From positions 310,001 to 374,000 of the forward strand of contig NZ_QGTD01000008.1 in assembly GCF_003176895.1 (NCBI RefSeq): a DNA stretch of 64,000 nucleotides, read 5' to 3'. Source of the stretch: Gracilibacillus dipsosauri (lineage in GTDB: Bacteria > Bacillota > Bacilli > Bacillales > Amphibacillaceae). This document shows positions 46,383-55,258 of the stretch, piece after piece. The notes beneath the pieces are model-generated. The model saw nothing but the letters and a program-made list of their open reading frames with translations. It searched no databases and was not told where the DNA came from. A program made the position numbers and the translations under genes. How positions within the stretch are numbered: the stretch's first letter is position 1; every line of letters begins with the position of its first letter.

Positions 46383-46532
46383 ATGCGCGTTAATATTACA
46401 TTAGCTTGTACTGAAACTGGTGACCGTAATTATATTACGACTAAAAATAAACGTAAACATCCAGAACGCTTGGAGCTTAAAAAATATAGCCCACGTTTGA
46501 AAAGACATACGTTACACCGTGAAACAAAATAA
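46383..46532 (+). CDS. rpmG: 50S ribosomal protein L33, zinc-independent form
   Basis: L33 is a small protein of the large subunit. The 49-residue product ([20 protein letters not shown]...) is recognisable by RVNITLAC and by [14 protein letters not shown]. The zinc-binding CxxC pairs of the C+ form are lost: CTET replaces CTEC and YSPR replaces YCP, leaving a single Cys. This is therefore a C-minus L33. ATG 46383 follows TGGAGGG. It has its own promoter and terminator. Confidence 0.95.
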   Translation: MRVNITLACTETGDRNYITTKNKRKHPERLELKKYSPRLKRHTLHRETK

Positions 46533-46544
46533 TGATGTTAGGGG

Positions 46545-46574
46545 ACTCTTGCTGGTAGACAGCAGGAGTTTTTT
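46545..46574 (+). terminator. Terminator after rpmG
   Basis: ACTCTTGCTG (46545-46554) pairs with CAGCAGGAGT (46560-46569), then T5. Confidence 0.8.
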
Positions 46575-46597
46575 CATCTTACTAGAAAGGAAAAATA

Positions 46598-47158
46598 ATG
46601 TCTCGAAAAGAAGAGCAAAGAAGAATGATCTCAACCCTGTTGGCTAATTACACGCATAAGGAAAAGGTTAACAAGAGTATCCAGGATATGTTATACTCCT
46701 TTGATCATTGGAAGCAAGCTCGAAAGGTTGGCTTAACTATTTCTAGAGGAATGGAATGGAATACTACATCGATCATCAAGCATGCATGGAAACAGAAAAA
46801 ACAAATAGCACTGCCTAAATGTAATCCAACCGATTTTTCGATGGAATTTTACAAGTGTACAGCCTTTGATCAATTAGAAAATACCTACTTAGACTTATAT
46901 GAGCCTAATCCAGAAATAACAGAAGGCGTGTCAAAAGAAGAGTTAGACCTTATAATAGTTCCGGGAATAGCGTTTGATCGGGAAGGAAATCGCATTGGAT
47001 ATGGTGGTGGCTTCTTTGATCGCTATTTAAAAGGATATCAAGGACTAAAAATAGCACTCGCTGCAAAGGTGCAAGTGTTGGAAAGAATAGAAGCAGAATC
47101 GCATGATATTCCAATAGATTATCTCATAACGGAATCCGCTGTTATAAAATGTACATAA
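46598..47158 (+). CDS. yqgN: 5-formyltetrahydrofolate cyclo-ligase
   Basis: This enzyme (MTHFS, YqgN) turns 5-formyl-THF into 5,10-methenyl-THF using ATP. The 186-residue protein has a basic N-terminus (KEEQRR), the substrate region and the family signature IVPGIAFDREGNRIGYGGGFFDRYL (~residues 127-151, partly quoted). ATG 46598 follows GAAAGGAAA. It is the usual neighbour of rpmG in Bacillus. Confidence 0.93.
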   Translation: MSRKEEQRRMISTLLANYTHKEKVNKSIQDMLYSFDHWKQARKVGLTISRGMEWNTTSIIKHAWKQKKQIALPKCNPTDFSMEFYKCTAFDQLENTYLDLYEPNPEITEGVSKEELDLIIVPGIAFDREGNRIGYGGGFFDRYLKGYQGLKIALAAKVQVLERIEAESHDIPIDYLITESAVIKCT

Positions 47159-47214
47159 AAACAAGAAAAGAGGTTAACCTACAGATATACAATGATGCAA
47201 GGAGTTGTTCAATT

Positions 47215-47394
47215 TTGAAATGGTGGAGAACTGTGATAATCCTCTTTTCCGTTGTTGCGGTAGTATATCGTTTTAGAAGCTTTTTCATCAATCTCGCAAG
47301 TAATATCCCATTTTTGCGAAGGCAAACGGTTAAATTAGCAATGAATACCCCATATGTCAGAGAAAAGCTAATGAAGTCGATGTTTTCACGATAA
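47215..47394 (+). CDS. yqgO: Small YqgO-like membrane protein
   Basis: A 59-residue protein with one membrane helix (~5-22) and a basic C-terminus (LRRQTVKLAMNTPYVREKL). It is in the position of B. subtilis yqgO, between yqgN and gluP. I use the TTG at 47215 (MKWWRTV) because an AAGGAG site lies about 10 nt before it; the alternative ATG at 47149 would add 22 residues and overlap the end of yqgN. Function is unknown. Confidence 0.65.
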   Translation: MKWWRTVIILFSVVAVVYRFRSFFINLASNIPFLRRQTVKLAMNTPYVREKLMKSMFSR

Positions 47395-47435
47395 GTCATT
47401 TGATCACCACATATGTTACTGTATATAGCCCCTTG

Positions 47436-47444
47436 TGGTATAAT
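47436..47444 (+). promoter_or_regulatory. Extended -10 promoter of gluP
   Basis: TGGTATAAT at 47436-47444 matches the extended -10; TTACTG at 47415-47420 is a possible -35. Confidence 0.55.
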
Positions 47445-47472
47445 ATAGTAATGTAAAGGTTGGTGATCAAAT

Positions 47473-49017
47473 TTGTTTTTAAAGAACGAATTTCTTCAAA
47501 ATAGTATGGTGCTACAGCTCATACAAAAAGAAAATTTCGATTTAATTTCCATTAACAAAGAGCAAACAGAATATTTATTAGAGAGAAAACGGAAGAACAA
47601 AAAAGATGTTGTACATATCTCTATGAACCAAATGGACTGGAAGCGAGAGCTCCTTTCATTCAATAAACATCTTGAAAATAGTTACACCAAACATCAAGCA
47701 ACAACAATTTGGAAGAAAAATATTCATTTTCATCATGTTTATGTGGTAGATTACCAACCAGTGGATAGCTGGGAAGAACTAAAGGTAACATCATCAAACC
47801 GGATGAAGTCGTCCGTGTATATGCTAGATATAGACAGTAAAGAAGAGGAGATAGAAAGATTAATTAGAGCGCTCGATTTAGCTTTGTCATTTCAAACAGA
47901 TGTATCTGAAGACCTGATGGAACTTGAACAAAGAAATGTAAATTTAAAACAAAACATTCTTTTCGAACACACTAAACAACAGCAACAGCTACAGCAGCTA
48001 TTTAAGCAAGGGAAACCATTCTGGACCTATCTATTACTTGCTATCAATATTGTGATGTATATACTTCTTGAATTCAATGGGGGATCTACCTCAACAAAAA
48101 ATTTGATCGAATTTGGTGCCAAGTATAATGTTGCGATAATCGATGGAGAATGGTGGAGATTGATTAGCTCCATGTTCCTTCATATTGGAATCGCCCATAT
48201 CCTACTCAACATGATTGCCTTATATTATATCGGCACACTAGTGGAAAGAATCTATGGGGGCACTCGGTTCCTTATCATCTATTTTATTGCAGGTATTGTT
48301 GGAGGATTAGCCAGTTTTGCCCTTAATCCATCGATTGCAGCAGGGGCATCAGGTGCAATTTTTGGATTATTTGGAGCGTTATTATTCTTTGGCTCCCAGT
48401 ATCCTAAAGCATTTTTCCGAACAATGGGCTGGAATATCATTATTGTGATTATTATCAATATTATTTTTGGATTTAGTATGCCACAAATTGATAACGGTGC
48501 ACATATTGGTGGGTTAATAGGTGGAGCTATTGGTGCTGCTGTTGTCATGTTTAAACAACGATCCAAAATACTTTGGCAAACGGCTGCCCTTCTACTACTT
48601 CTATTAGTGAGTGGGGGAATATGGTTTTATGGAAACGCCAATGAGGAAGTTCAATTTGATGAAACACTCCAGGTTATCCATTCTCATATGCTTCTAGAAC
48701 AAGAACAATATGAGAAAACCTATGAGGTGCTAACAAAAGCAATGCCTTACGCAGACAAGCTTGAAGCAGAGCTTCGCTTTAATCGCTCCTATGCGAGTAT
48801 CTTTTTAAACAAAAATCAAGAGGCAATCACTGATTTGGAGAGAACAATTGAAATCAAACCAGAATATCATGAAGCCCTTTATAATCTTGCGTTATTATAT
48901 CATGAAGAGAACAGACGAGAAGAAGCGTTAGATTTATTAAAAAAAGCGGTAGAATTAGCACCAAACAATCAGGACTATCAACAGTTCTATGAGCAGCTTC
49001 AAAAGGAAACCATTTGA
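47473..49017 (+). CDS. gluP: Rhomboid intramembrane serine protease GluP with TPR
   Basis: GluP (YqgP) cleaves membrane proteins within the bilayer; in B. subtilis it is tied to magnesium-transporter turnover with FtsH. The 514-residue protein has a cytoplasmic N-terminal domain (~1-175), the rhomboid core of about seven helices (~185-380) and a C-terminal TPR region (~400-510). The catalytic pair is Ser293 in GASG and His344 in NGAHIGG; HIGIAHILLNM is the conserved L1-TM2 motif. The start is TTG 47473 with a weak GGTGAT site. Confidence 0.93.
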   Translation: MFLKNEFLQNSMVLQLIQKENFDLISINKEQTEYLLERKRKNKKDVVHISMNQMDWKRELLSFNKHLENSYTKHQATTIWKKNIHFHHVYVVDYQPVDSWEELKVTSSNRMKSSVYMLDIDSKEEEIERLIRALDLALSFQTDVSEDLMELEQRNVNLKQNILFEHTKQQQQLQQLFKQGKPFWTYLLLAINIVMYILLEFNGGSTSTKNLIEFGAKYNVAIIDGEWWRLISSMFLHIGIAHILLNMIALYYIGTLVERIYGGTRFLIIYFIAGIVGGLASFALNPSIAAGASGAIFGLFGALLFFGSQYPKAFFRTMGWNIIIVIIINIIFGFSMPQIDNGAHIGGLIGGAIGAAVVMFKQRSKILWQTAALLLLLLVSGGIWFYGNANEEVQFDETLQVIHSHMLLEQEQYEKTYEVLTKAMPYADKLEAELRFNRSYASIFLNKNQEAITDLERTIEIKPEYHEALYNLALLYHEENRREEALDLLKKAVELAPNNQDYQQFYEQLQKETI

Positions 49018-49029
49018 AAATAGACTGTC

Positions 49030-49887
49030 TTATATTTGTTGAATCAATTTTTCTAATTGATTCTGATCATTGCGAAACAAAACGATTAGATGATCATTAT
49101 TTTTATCGATTAGGATTAACGGCATGGTATGGTTGGTGATTTTCTCAGCATTGGCAATTGGTAGGATATAATTTTTATATAAGCCTTCCCATAGCTGACC
49201 AATGACTCTATCGGTTTCGTCTTGCGTCAACCCAGTCAATGGTTTTGTCGCATAATCAACAATGGATGTAAGAGGCACAAAATAATAATTATCAGTATTG
49301 ATTGCTGCCTCTTTTATCCAATTACGCCACATGTAATCTAGATGTTGATTTTTCGTATGGTCCAATGTTTCCTTCCATTCTTTCTGTTCCTTAGATTCTG
49401 GATCCCGAAAGGATTCTAATAAGGAATGAGGAGAATCGACTACATATAACGAATCACTAGTCATTTTTTGAACACTCTTAATATCATTGTCCTTGTCGTT
49501 ATGAATTTCCCCATAATGAAAAGTAACTGCTTCAAAATGAGTGCTATCACTTTCTTCAAATTCTAGTTGTAGAACAATGTTTTGTTCTTCCTGTTTCCAT
49601 AACCCTTTGACACCTTTTAATTTTCCATCCATATATAATAGTGAAACATCCTGTCTTAAGTAGGCAGGTTTACTTAATTGACTCTCTGTTTCCCACTTCA
49701 TGAGATACTGGTCATTCCCTGTCTGCTCTACTAGTGATAAGTGAGTGTCAGCAGAAGTAAATTCAACTGAAGGATCTAATGGGAAAAATTTAATCGTCTC
49801 CTCACTAGTTGGGTTTAACACTGTGGATAGTAAGAGTAGAATGATCATTAAGATTACAGTGGCTCCTTGAATATAGATTCCTCTCAT
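49030..49887 (-). CDS. Membrane-anchored extracytoplasmic protein, function unknown
   Basis: I do not recognise this 285-residue protein. It has one N-terminal membrane helix (~7-24, ATVILMIILLLLSTVL) and a long polar region outside the cell (~28-285) of mixed beta/alpha character with no cysteines or obvious repeats. It is on the minus strand between gluP and the spoVAF-like gene, an insertion relative to the B. subtilis gene order I recall. ATG 49887 follows GGGAGA. With no neighbours on its strand, context gives little. Confidence 0.75.
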   Translation of the reverse strand: MRGIYIQGATVILMIILLLLSTVLNPTSEETIKFFPLDPSVEFTSADTHLSLVEQTGNDQYLMKWETESQLSKPAYLRQDVSLLYMDGKLKGVKGLWKQEEQNIVLQLEFEESDSTHFEAVTFHYGEIHNDKDNDIKSVQKMTSDSLYVVDSPHSLLESFRDPESKEQKEWKETLDHTKNQHLDYMWRNWIKEAAINTDNYYFVPLTSIVDYATKPLTGLTQDETDRVIGQLWEGLYKNYILPIANAEKITNHTMPLILIDKNNDHLIVLFRNDQNQLEKLIQQI

Positions 49888-50012
49888 TTTAAATCTCCCT
49901 ATTTCATAATTTAGTTATTTATGCTTGTCCCACTGACGGATTTCTTCAAACCTGCATTTTTTTAACTTTGCTGCGTAAACTAATGGAAAATCGTTAGAAG
50001 CAGGTGTTAAGC

Positions 50013-51470
50013 ATGGAGAAAGAAAAGCATTTATCACATGATTATGATGAAAACATTCAATATATACATGATTATTTGGCGGTCGATAAGAGTTTTGATT
50101 TAATTCAACTTAATTTACATTATGCAGGCAGGAGAATGTCTCTTTTTTTAATCGATGGATTGATCAAAGATGAAATGCTTCATTATTTAATGAAATTTTT
50201 GGCGCTTTTAGATGAAGAGGAACTAGAGGAAAATCCCCTTGAACAGCTTATGCAACGATTTATACCATATGTGGAAATCGATACAGAGACAGATTTAAAT
50301 AAAACAGCTAACCTTGTACTCGGGGGACCATCCGCATTAGTGGTGGAGGGATTAGATAAGATTATTTTGATTGATGCCAGAACCTACCCGGTAAGAAGCC
50401 CTTCTGAACCAGATCTTGAACGTGTGGTTAGAGGTTCGAGGGATGGATTTGTTGAGACGATTATATTCAACACTGCTCTAACAAGGCGAAAAGTAAGAGA
50501 CCGATCCCTTAGAATGGAGTATACTTCTATAGGGAGAAGATCAAAAACGGATATTTGTATTTGTTATTTGGCAGATATAGCAGATGAAAAAAAGGTGGAA
50601 GCATTAAAAGCCCATCTTGAAAAAATCGATACAGACGGTTTGCCAATGGCGGAAAAAACGATAGAAGAATATTTAAGTGGTAAGACATGGAATCCGTATC
50701 CAACAATACGTTATACAGAGCGACCAGACACAGCAGCGGCTCACCTATATGAAGGTCATATCTTGATTATCGTAGATGGCTCACCAAGTGTTATGATAAC
50801 ACCTGCCACTTTTTGGCATCATTTACAGCATGCTGAAGAATACAGACAAAAACCATTTATAGGGGTATATTTGCGATTAGTTCGTTTTCTAGCAGTATTT
50901 GCTTCTTTATTTATTTTACCCTTTTATTATTTAGTCTCGACAACGACAAATTTATTACCAGAGATGCTTCATTTTATTGGTCCAAAGGAAATTGGGTTAA
51001 TTCCGCTTATTTATCAGTTTATTCTTGCTGAAGTTGGGGTAGATGTATTAAGAATGGCTGCAATTCATGTTCCATCTTCTTTAGCGACAGCCTTAGGGCT
51101 CGTTTCGGCTATTTTAATCGGACAAATTGCAGTAGAAGTCGGACTATTTTCTAATGAAGTAATTTTATATTTAGCCATTGCGGTAATGGGAACGTTCGCT
51201 ACACCTAGTTATGAGTTCAGTTTAGCGAACCGGATTATTCGAATATTCTTATTAATCATTACTGCTATTTTTGGAGTGAAAGGGTTTGTTATTTCGATTA
51301 CTTGTTATCTCTTATATTTGATTCATTTGAAGACCTTCTATGTTGGCTATTTTTGGCCATTCATCCCGTTTAATTTACAAGCATTTCTCAATGTTTTAAT
51401 AAGAAGACCTGTTCCACATAATCATTCACGCCCATCTTTTCTACATCCTAAGGATCCAGATCGACTATAA
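50013..51470 (+). CDS. spoVAF: SpoVAF / GerA-family spore germination membrane protein
   Basis: GerA-type A subunits form nutrient-receptor complexes in the spore inner membrane; SpoVAF is a member associated with the SpoVA system. The 485-residue protein has an N-terminal cytoplasmic domain (~1-290) with RDGFVETIIFNTALTRRKVR and SIGRRSKTDICICYLADIA, then four to five membrane helices (~295-455). ATG 50013 follows AGGTG by 6 nt. GCATT and GCGTAAACTA just upstream (49954-49982) could be a forespore-type promoter, but the match is loose. No spoVA genes are next to it. A GerA paralogue is the alternative name. Confidence 0.85.
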   Translation: MEKEKHLSHDYDENIQYIHDYLAVDKSFDLIQLNLHYAGRRMSLFLIDGLIKDEMLHYLMKFLALLDEEELEENPLEQLMQRFIPYVEIDTETDLNKTANLVLGGPSALVVEGLDKIILIDARTYPVRSPSEPDLERVVRGSRDGFVETIIFNTALTRRKVRDRSLRMEYTSIGRRSKTDICICYLADIADEKKVEALKAHLEKIDTDGLPMAEKTIEEYLSGKTWNPYPTIRYTERPDTAAAHLYEGHILIIVDGSPSVMITPATFWHHLQHAEEYRQKPFIGVYLRLVRFLAVFASLFILPFYYLVSTTTNLLPEMLHFIGPKEIGLIPLIYQFILAEVGVDVLRMAAIHVPSSLATALGLVSAILIGQIAVEVGLFSNEVILYLAIAVMGTFATPSYEFSLANRIIRIFLLIITAIFGVKGFVISITCYLLYLIHLKTFYVGYFWPFIPFNLQAFLNVLIRRPVPHNHSRPSFLHPKDPDRL

Positions 51471-51507
51471 ATGAGCTATGTTTTTTATTTTCATTTAGAA
51501 TTTGTTC

Positions 51508-51516
51508 TGGTATAAT
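51508..51516 (+). promoter_or_regulatory. Extended -10 promoter of yqgQ-glcK
   Basis: TGGTATAAT (51508-51516), 17 nt before the yqgQ start. Confidence 0.5.
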
Positions 51517-51532
51517 GTTTTAGGTGATAGTG

Positions 51533-51733
51533 ATGAAAAGTGTTTATGATGTGAGACAATTATTGAAACAATTTGGGACGATCATCTATATAGGTGATCG
51601 TCTTGCAGATTTAGAAATGATGGAAATCGAAATTAGAGAACTCTATAACACAAAAGCCATTTCAAAGGAACAATTTATGCAGGCAATTTCCATTTTAAAA
51701 CAAGAGATAGATATAGAGAGTAGAGGAGGCTAA
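51533..51733 (+). CDS. yqgQ: YqgQ family protein (DUF910)
   Basis: A 66-residue protein with the family pattern YDVRQLLKQFGTIIYIGDRLADLEMMEIEIRELY; it folds as a small three-helix bundle in relatives, and function is unknown. ATG 51533 follows AGGTGAT; upstream GTG codons are closer to that site. glcK starts 5 nt after the stop, an arrangement kept in Bacillus. Confidence 0.9.
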   Translation: MKSVYDVRQLLKQFGTIIYIGDRLADLEMMEIEIRELYNTKAISKEQFMQAISILKQEIDIESRGG

Positions 51734-51738
51734 ACAAT

Positions 51739-52707
51739 TTGACAAAGGATGTATTAATTGGTGTTGATATTGGTGGAACAACCGTAAAGATCGCACTTAT
51801 ATCGACAAAAGGGGAAATGATCACAAAATGGGAAATTCCAACTATACTAAGTAATGCAGGTGAAAATGTACCTAGACATATTTGGAATGCTATTAAAGAA
51901 AAGTTACAAGATTTAAAGATTAGTAAAGATAGATGTATTGGGATGGGCGTAGGAGCACCTGGCTTTATCGAGCCTGAAACAGGTTCCATTGCCATCGCCG
52001 TTAATATCGGGTGGAGGAACTTTCCTTTAAAGGACATTTTAGAGGAGTTATCAGAACTTCCCGTTTTTATTGATAATGATGCAAATATAGCTGCATTAGG
52101 AGAGAACTGGAAAGGTTCAGGGAACCAAGTGCATAATATGCTTGCTGTAACATTGGGTACTGGTGTAGGCGGTGGTATCATATCAAATAGAAAAATAATT
52201 AGTGGTGCGAATGGCACAGGTGGCGAAATCGGTCATATTACAGTAGTCCAAGAAAATGGTGCACCTTGTAATTGTGGAAGAAGTGGATGTTTAGAAACGG
52301 TTGCTTCTGCAACAGGGATTGTTCGCCAAGCGAAAGAGTGGATTAATCTTGGAAAAGCACCATTACTTGAAGCGAAATGGAAAGAAAATGGCGAATTAAC
52401 AACAAAAGATATTTTTGAAGCAGTTGCTAGCGGCGACCAACCAGCAAAACAATTAATTGATCAAATTATGGATGTTCTAGGATTTAGCCTAGCAAATATT
52501 GCTGTTACGACCAATCCAGCCAAAATAGTAATAGGTGGAGGAGTTTCTAAGGCAGGTAATGTATTATTAGATCCTCTGATCGAAGCTTTTAGGCGCTATG
52601 CATTACCAAGAATTAGTGAGGCGTGTGAAATCGTGATCGCACAATTAGGAAATGATGCTGGAGTTTATGGTGGTGCTTATCTAGTTCTCCAAAACCAAGG
52701 AAACTAA
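51739..52707 (+). CDS. glcK: Glucokinase (ROK family)
   Basis: GlcK phosphorylates glucose in the cytoplasm with ATP. The 322-residue ROK protein has the phosphate-binding DIGGTTVK (~residue 10), GVGAPGFI, the catalytic Asp in DNDANIAALGE (~115), and the zinc motif CNCGRSGCLE (~177-186) with its upstream His (GEIGHITV). The start is TTG 51739, preceded by GAGGAGGC. It is paired with yqgQ. Confidence 0.95.
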   Translation: MTKDVLIGVDIGGTTVKIALISTKGEMITKWEIPTILSNAGENVPRHIWNAIKEKLQDLKISKDRCIGMGVGAPGFIEPETGSIAIAVNIGWRNFPLKDILEELSELPVFIDNDANIAALGENWKGSGNQVHNMLAVTLGTGVGGGIISNRKIISGANGTGGEIGHITVVQENGAPCNCGRSGCLETVASATGIVRQAKEWINLGKAPLLEAKWKENGELTTKDIFEAVASGDQPAKQLIDQIMDVLGFSLANIAVTTNPAKIVIGGGVSKAGNVLLDPLIEAFRRYALPRISEACEIVIAQLGNDAGVYGGAYLVLQNQGN

Positions 52708-52754
52708 GCGTTGTGTTGTTTTCGTTAAATTATTGTAACTTTTTTTAAGATTTA

Positions 52755-52781
52755 TGAAACTTTTATGAGATATTGATCGTC
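52755..52781 (+). promoter_or_regulatory. ECF (sigma-M-like) promoter of the LtaS-type gene
   Basis: TGAAAC (52755-52760), 17 bp, CGTC (52778-52781) fits an extracytoplasmic-function sigma factor; a CGTC -10 favours sigma-M. A TATAAT immediately after (52782-52787) may give a sigma-A start as well. Confidence 0.65.
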
Positions 52782-52851
52782 TATAATAAATAGAGAAATT
52801 AAAAATAGTAAACTATTATTTTTTTGGGGCTATTTTGAGGAGGAAAGCAAT

Positions 52852-54735
52852 ATGTTTAAAAAGAAGCTGCACATGCCTTTATATTTAATCGCAGCCATTT
52901 TATTCGGTATAAAAACATATATCGTTTATCGATTTATCTTCAATATTTCACTTGATAACGTGATGCAAGAGTTAATCTTATTTATAAATCCTTTTGCGAC
53001 TGCATTTTTTATCTTTATGATAGGGATTTGGTTTAAAGAGAGAAGACAGAAGAAATATATTAAATATATCATGCTGATCGGATCATTGATTATTTATTTT
53101 AATATAGTCTTTTATCGAAACTTTTCCGATTTCATTACCATTCCTTTATTATTTCAAGGAAGTAATGCAGCTGACTTAGGCTCAAGTGTTTTAGGTCTGA
53201 TTAAGCCATGGGATATTCTATTGTTTTCAGATGTCATTATTATCTGGATACTCGCTAAAAAATATGGAGAAAAACTAGTAAATCCTTTCAAAAAGCGATA
53301 TAAGGTGGTTGCATTAGCTTTATCTATTGCCTTTTTATTAGGGAATTATGCATTAGCAGAGATTGAACGTCCACAGTTGTTACAAAGAACTTTTGATAGA
53401 GAGTATTTAGTTAAAAATATCGGACTATTCAGCTATCATATCTATGATGCTGTATTACACTCTAAATCTAAAGCACAAAGAGCTTTAGCCGATGGAAACC
53501 AATTAACAGATATCAAAAATTATATTGACGATGAAACAACACCTGATGAAAAATCTGACCTGTTTGGTATTGCGAAGGACAAAAATGTTATCTTTATCTC
53601 TTTAGAATCGTTACAGAGTTTTGTGATTAATAATACGGTTAATGGAGAAGAAGTAACGCCATTCTTAAATGACTTAATTGACGACAGTTATTATTTTGAG
53701 AATTTCTATCACCAAACTGCACAAGGGAAGACGTCTGATTCAGAGTTTATTGTAGAAAACTCTTTATATCCTTCTCCAAGGGGAGCAGTTTACTTTACAC
53801 ATGCACAAAATGATTTTCACTCTTTACCAGAAATTTTAGGTAACAATGGTTACAATTCGAATGTCTTTCATGCCAACAATAAGAGTTTCTGGAATCGTGA
53901 TGTCATGTACGAAAATACTGGCTATGATAAATTCTTTGATGTGAACTCTTATGATGTCAATGAAGAGAATAGCGTAGGCTGGGGATTGAAGGATAAAGAA
54001 TTCTTTAGTCAATCAATGAAATATTTGAATGAGTTACCACAGCCTTTTTATTCTAAATTTATTACGTTAACGAATCACTATCCGTTTGATTTAGAGCAAG
54101 AGGATGCAACAATTGAGAAATATGATTCAAATTCTAGAACATTAAATCAATATTTCCAAACAGTTAGATATATGGATGAAGCAGTAGAACAATTCTTTAA
54201 TCAGCTTAAAGAATCCGGGTTATACGAAGATTCGATCATTGTTTTAATGGGAGATCATTATGGTATTAGTGATTTTCACAAAAAAGCGATGAGTACGTAT
54301 TTAGATAAGGAATATACAGATTATCAGCATATTCAGTTACAACGCGTTCCATTTTATATTCATATCCCTGGTGAAGAAGGGAAAGTAATGTCAGAAATTG
54401 CAGGTCAAGTTGATGTCAAACCTACCTTATTACATTTATTAGGTATGGATACTTCCAATGATCTATCATTTGGAACAGACTTATTTGTTGATGATCGAAA
54501 ACCATTTGTTGCATTACGTGATGGTAGTTTTATAACAGATGACTATGTCTATACGAAAGATCAATGCTATGATCGCGAAACAGGTGAATTGATTGAAGAA
54601 GAAACAAATGATGAAACAGAAGTAGAAGGTTCTGCTTGTGGACCATATGTCGAACAAGTAGAAAAAGAATTATCCTATTCAGACGAAATCATTTTCGGAG
54701 ATCTATTCCGTTTCTATGATTTCAAGGATAAATAG
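52852..54735 (+). CDS. ltaS: LtaS-type lipoteichoic acid synthase
   Basis: LtaS enzymes polymerise glycerol phosphate from phosphatidylglycerol onto a glycolipid outside the cell. The 627-residue protein has five N-terminal membrane helices (~8-170), a linker and an extracellular sulfatase-fold domain (~230-600). Visible are the metal-site Glu in ISLESLQSF (~255), the catalytic Thr294 in QGKTSDSEF, and MGDHYGISD (~465). B. subtilis has the paralogue yqgS at this place; which of its LtaS paralogues this protein matches best in function is unclear. ATG 52852 follows GAGGAGG. An ECF promoter lies upstream. Confidence 0.92.
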   Translation: MFKKKLHMPLYLIAAILFGIKTYIVYRFIFNISLDNVMQELILFINPFATAFFIFMIGIWFKERRQKKYIKYIMLIGSLIIYFNIVFYRNFSDFITIPLLFQGSNAADLGSSVLGLIKPWDILLFSDVIIIWILAKKYGEKLVNPFKKRYKVVALALSIAFLLGNYALAEIERPQLLQRTFDREYLVKNIGLFSYHIYDAVLHSKSKAQRALADGNQLTDIKNYIDDETTPDEKSDLFGIAKDKNVIFISLESLQSFVINNTVNGEEVTPFLNDLIDDSYYFENFYHQTAQGKTSDSEFIVENSLYPSPRGAVYFTHAQNDFHSLPEILGNNGYNSNVFHANNKSFWNRDVMYENTGYDKFFDVNSYDVNEENSVGWGLKDKEFFSQSMKYLNELPQPFYSKFITLTNHYPFDLEQEDATIEKYDSNSRTLNQYFQTVRYMDEAVEQFFNQLKESGLYEDSIIVLMGDHYGISDFHKKAMSTYLDKEYTDYQHIQLQRVPFYIHIPGEEGKVMSEIAGQVDVKPTLLHLLGMDTSNDLSFGTDLFVDDRKPFVALRDGSFITDDYVYTKDQCYDRETGELIEEETNDETEVEGSACGPYVEQVEKELSYSDEIIFGDLFRFYDFKDK

Positions 54736-54750
54736 TATTAAGGACCAATA

Positions 54751-54786
54751 AAAAACCTCTGATCTAAACTTTGATCAGAGGTTTTT
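54751..54786 (+). terminator. Terminator after ltaS
   Basis: A perfect 14-bp stem (54751-54764 with 54773-54786) with a T6 run. Confidence 0.88.
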
Positions 54787-54819
54787 TCAATAGAGCGTTG
54801 AGGCTTATAAGAAAGTAAA

Positions 54820-54847
54820 GAACCGCCAATCCAAGGATTGGCGGTTC
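54820..54847 (-). terminator. Terminator-like hairpin after yqgW
   Basis: GAACCGCCAATCC (54820-54832) pairs perfectly with GGATTGGCGGTTC (54835-54847). The flanking CTTTACTTTC on the minus strand is only partly T-rich, but the position after the yqgW stop fits. Confidence 0.65.
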
Positions 54848-54876
54848 AAAATATGTAAATCATCGTATATCAAAGA

Positions 54877-55056
54877 TTAACCAGCTATTAAAGGCTTGAT
54901 TAGTTCAGCATATAGTGTTGCAATGGAGAAGAATCCAAATACTAATGCAGAAATAGCTGAAAATGCAACACCAAACATATTTTGTGATTTAAATTCACGA
55001 ATAATTGCTATGGCACACAAAATAGCAACAACTAAGAAAATGAATCCAATTACCAT
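54877..55056 (-). CDS. yqgW: Small two-helix membrane protein YqgW (DUF2759)
   Basis: A 59-residue protein on the minus strand with two membrane helices (~2-18 and ~29-50) separated by a short polar loop REFKSQNMFG. The pattern, MVIGFIFLVVAILCAIAIIR and the following loop, matches the DUF2759 family that includes B. subtilis YqgW, next to yqgX and yqgY as here. TAGGAGG lies 7 nt before the ATG at 55056. Function is unknown. The plus-strand reading here is only its shadow. Confidence 0.85.
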   Translation of the reverse strand: MVIGFIFLVVAILCAIAIIREFKSQNMFGVAFSAISALVFGFFSIATLYAELIKPLIAG

Positions 55057-55258
55057 GATAAACCTCCTATATCTCTTTCTAATTTCATTTTTAAATTTTT
55101 ACAGTTATAATATGTATAAATAATTAGTGCATGCAAGCTTGTTTATGCTTAATAAATAGAGAACTTGCTTTATCTAGTGTAAAACAAAAGTGACATTTTG
55201 TCTATTGAAATCCCTTTATTTTTCTTAATTAATCATTATAGAAAGGTGTGTTCCATTC

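Noticed and set aside
51675-52217. A 180-codon minus-strand frame within glcK
   Set aside because: It is antisense to the ROK kinase and has no initiation signals.
52740-52778. A Pho-box-like array (TTTTTT, TTTATG, TTTATG, TTGATC at 11-bp steps) before ltaS
   Set aside because: The repeats match the consensus poorly and the same bases are better explained by the ECF promoter TGAAAC-N17-CGTC.
54896-55123. A plus-strand 75-codon frame
   Set aside because: It is antisense to yqgW, which has a strong ribosome site and a family match.
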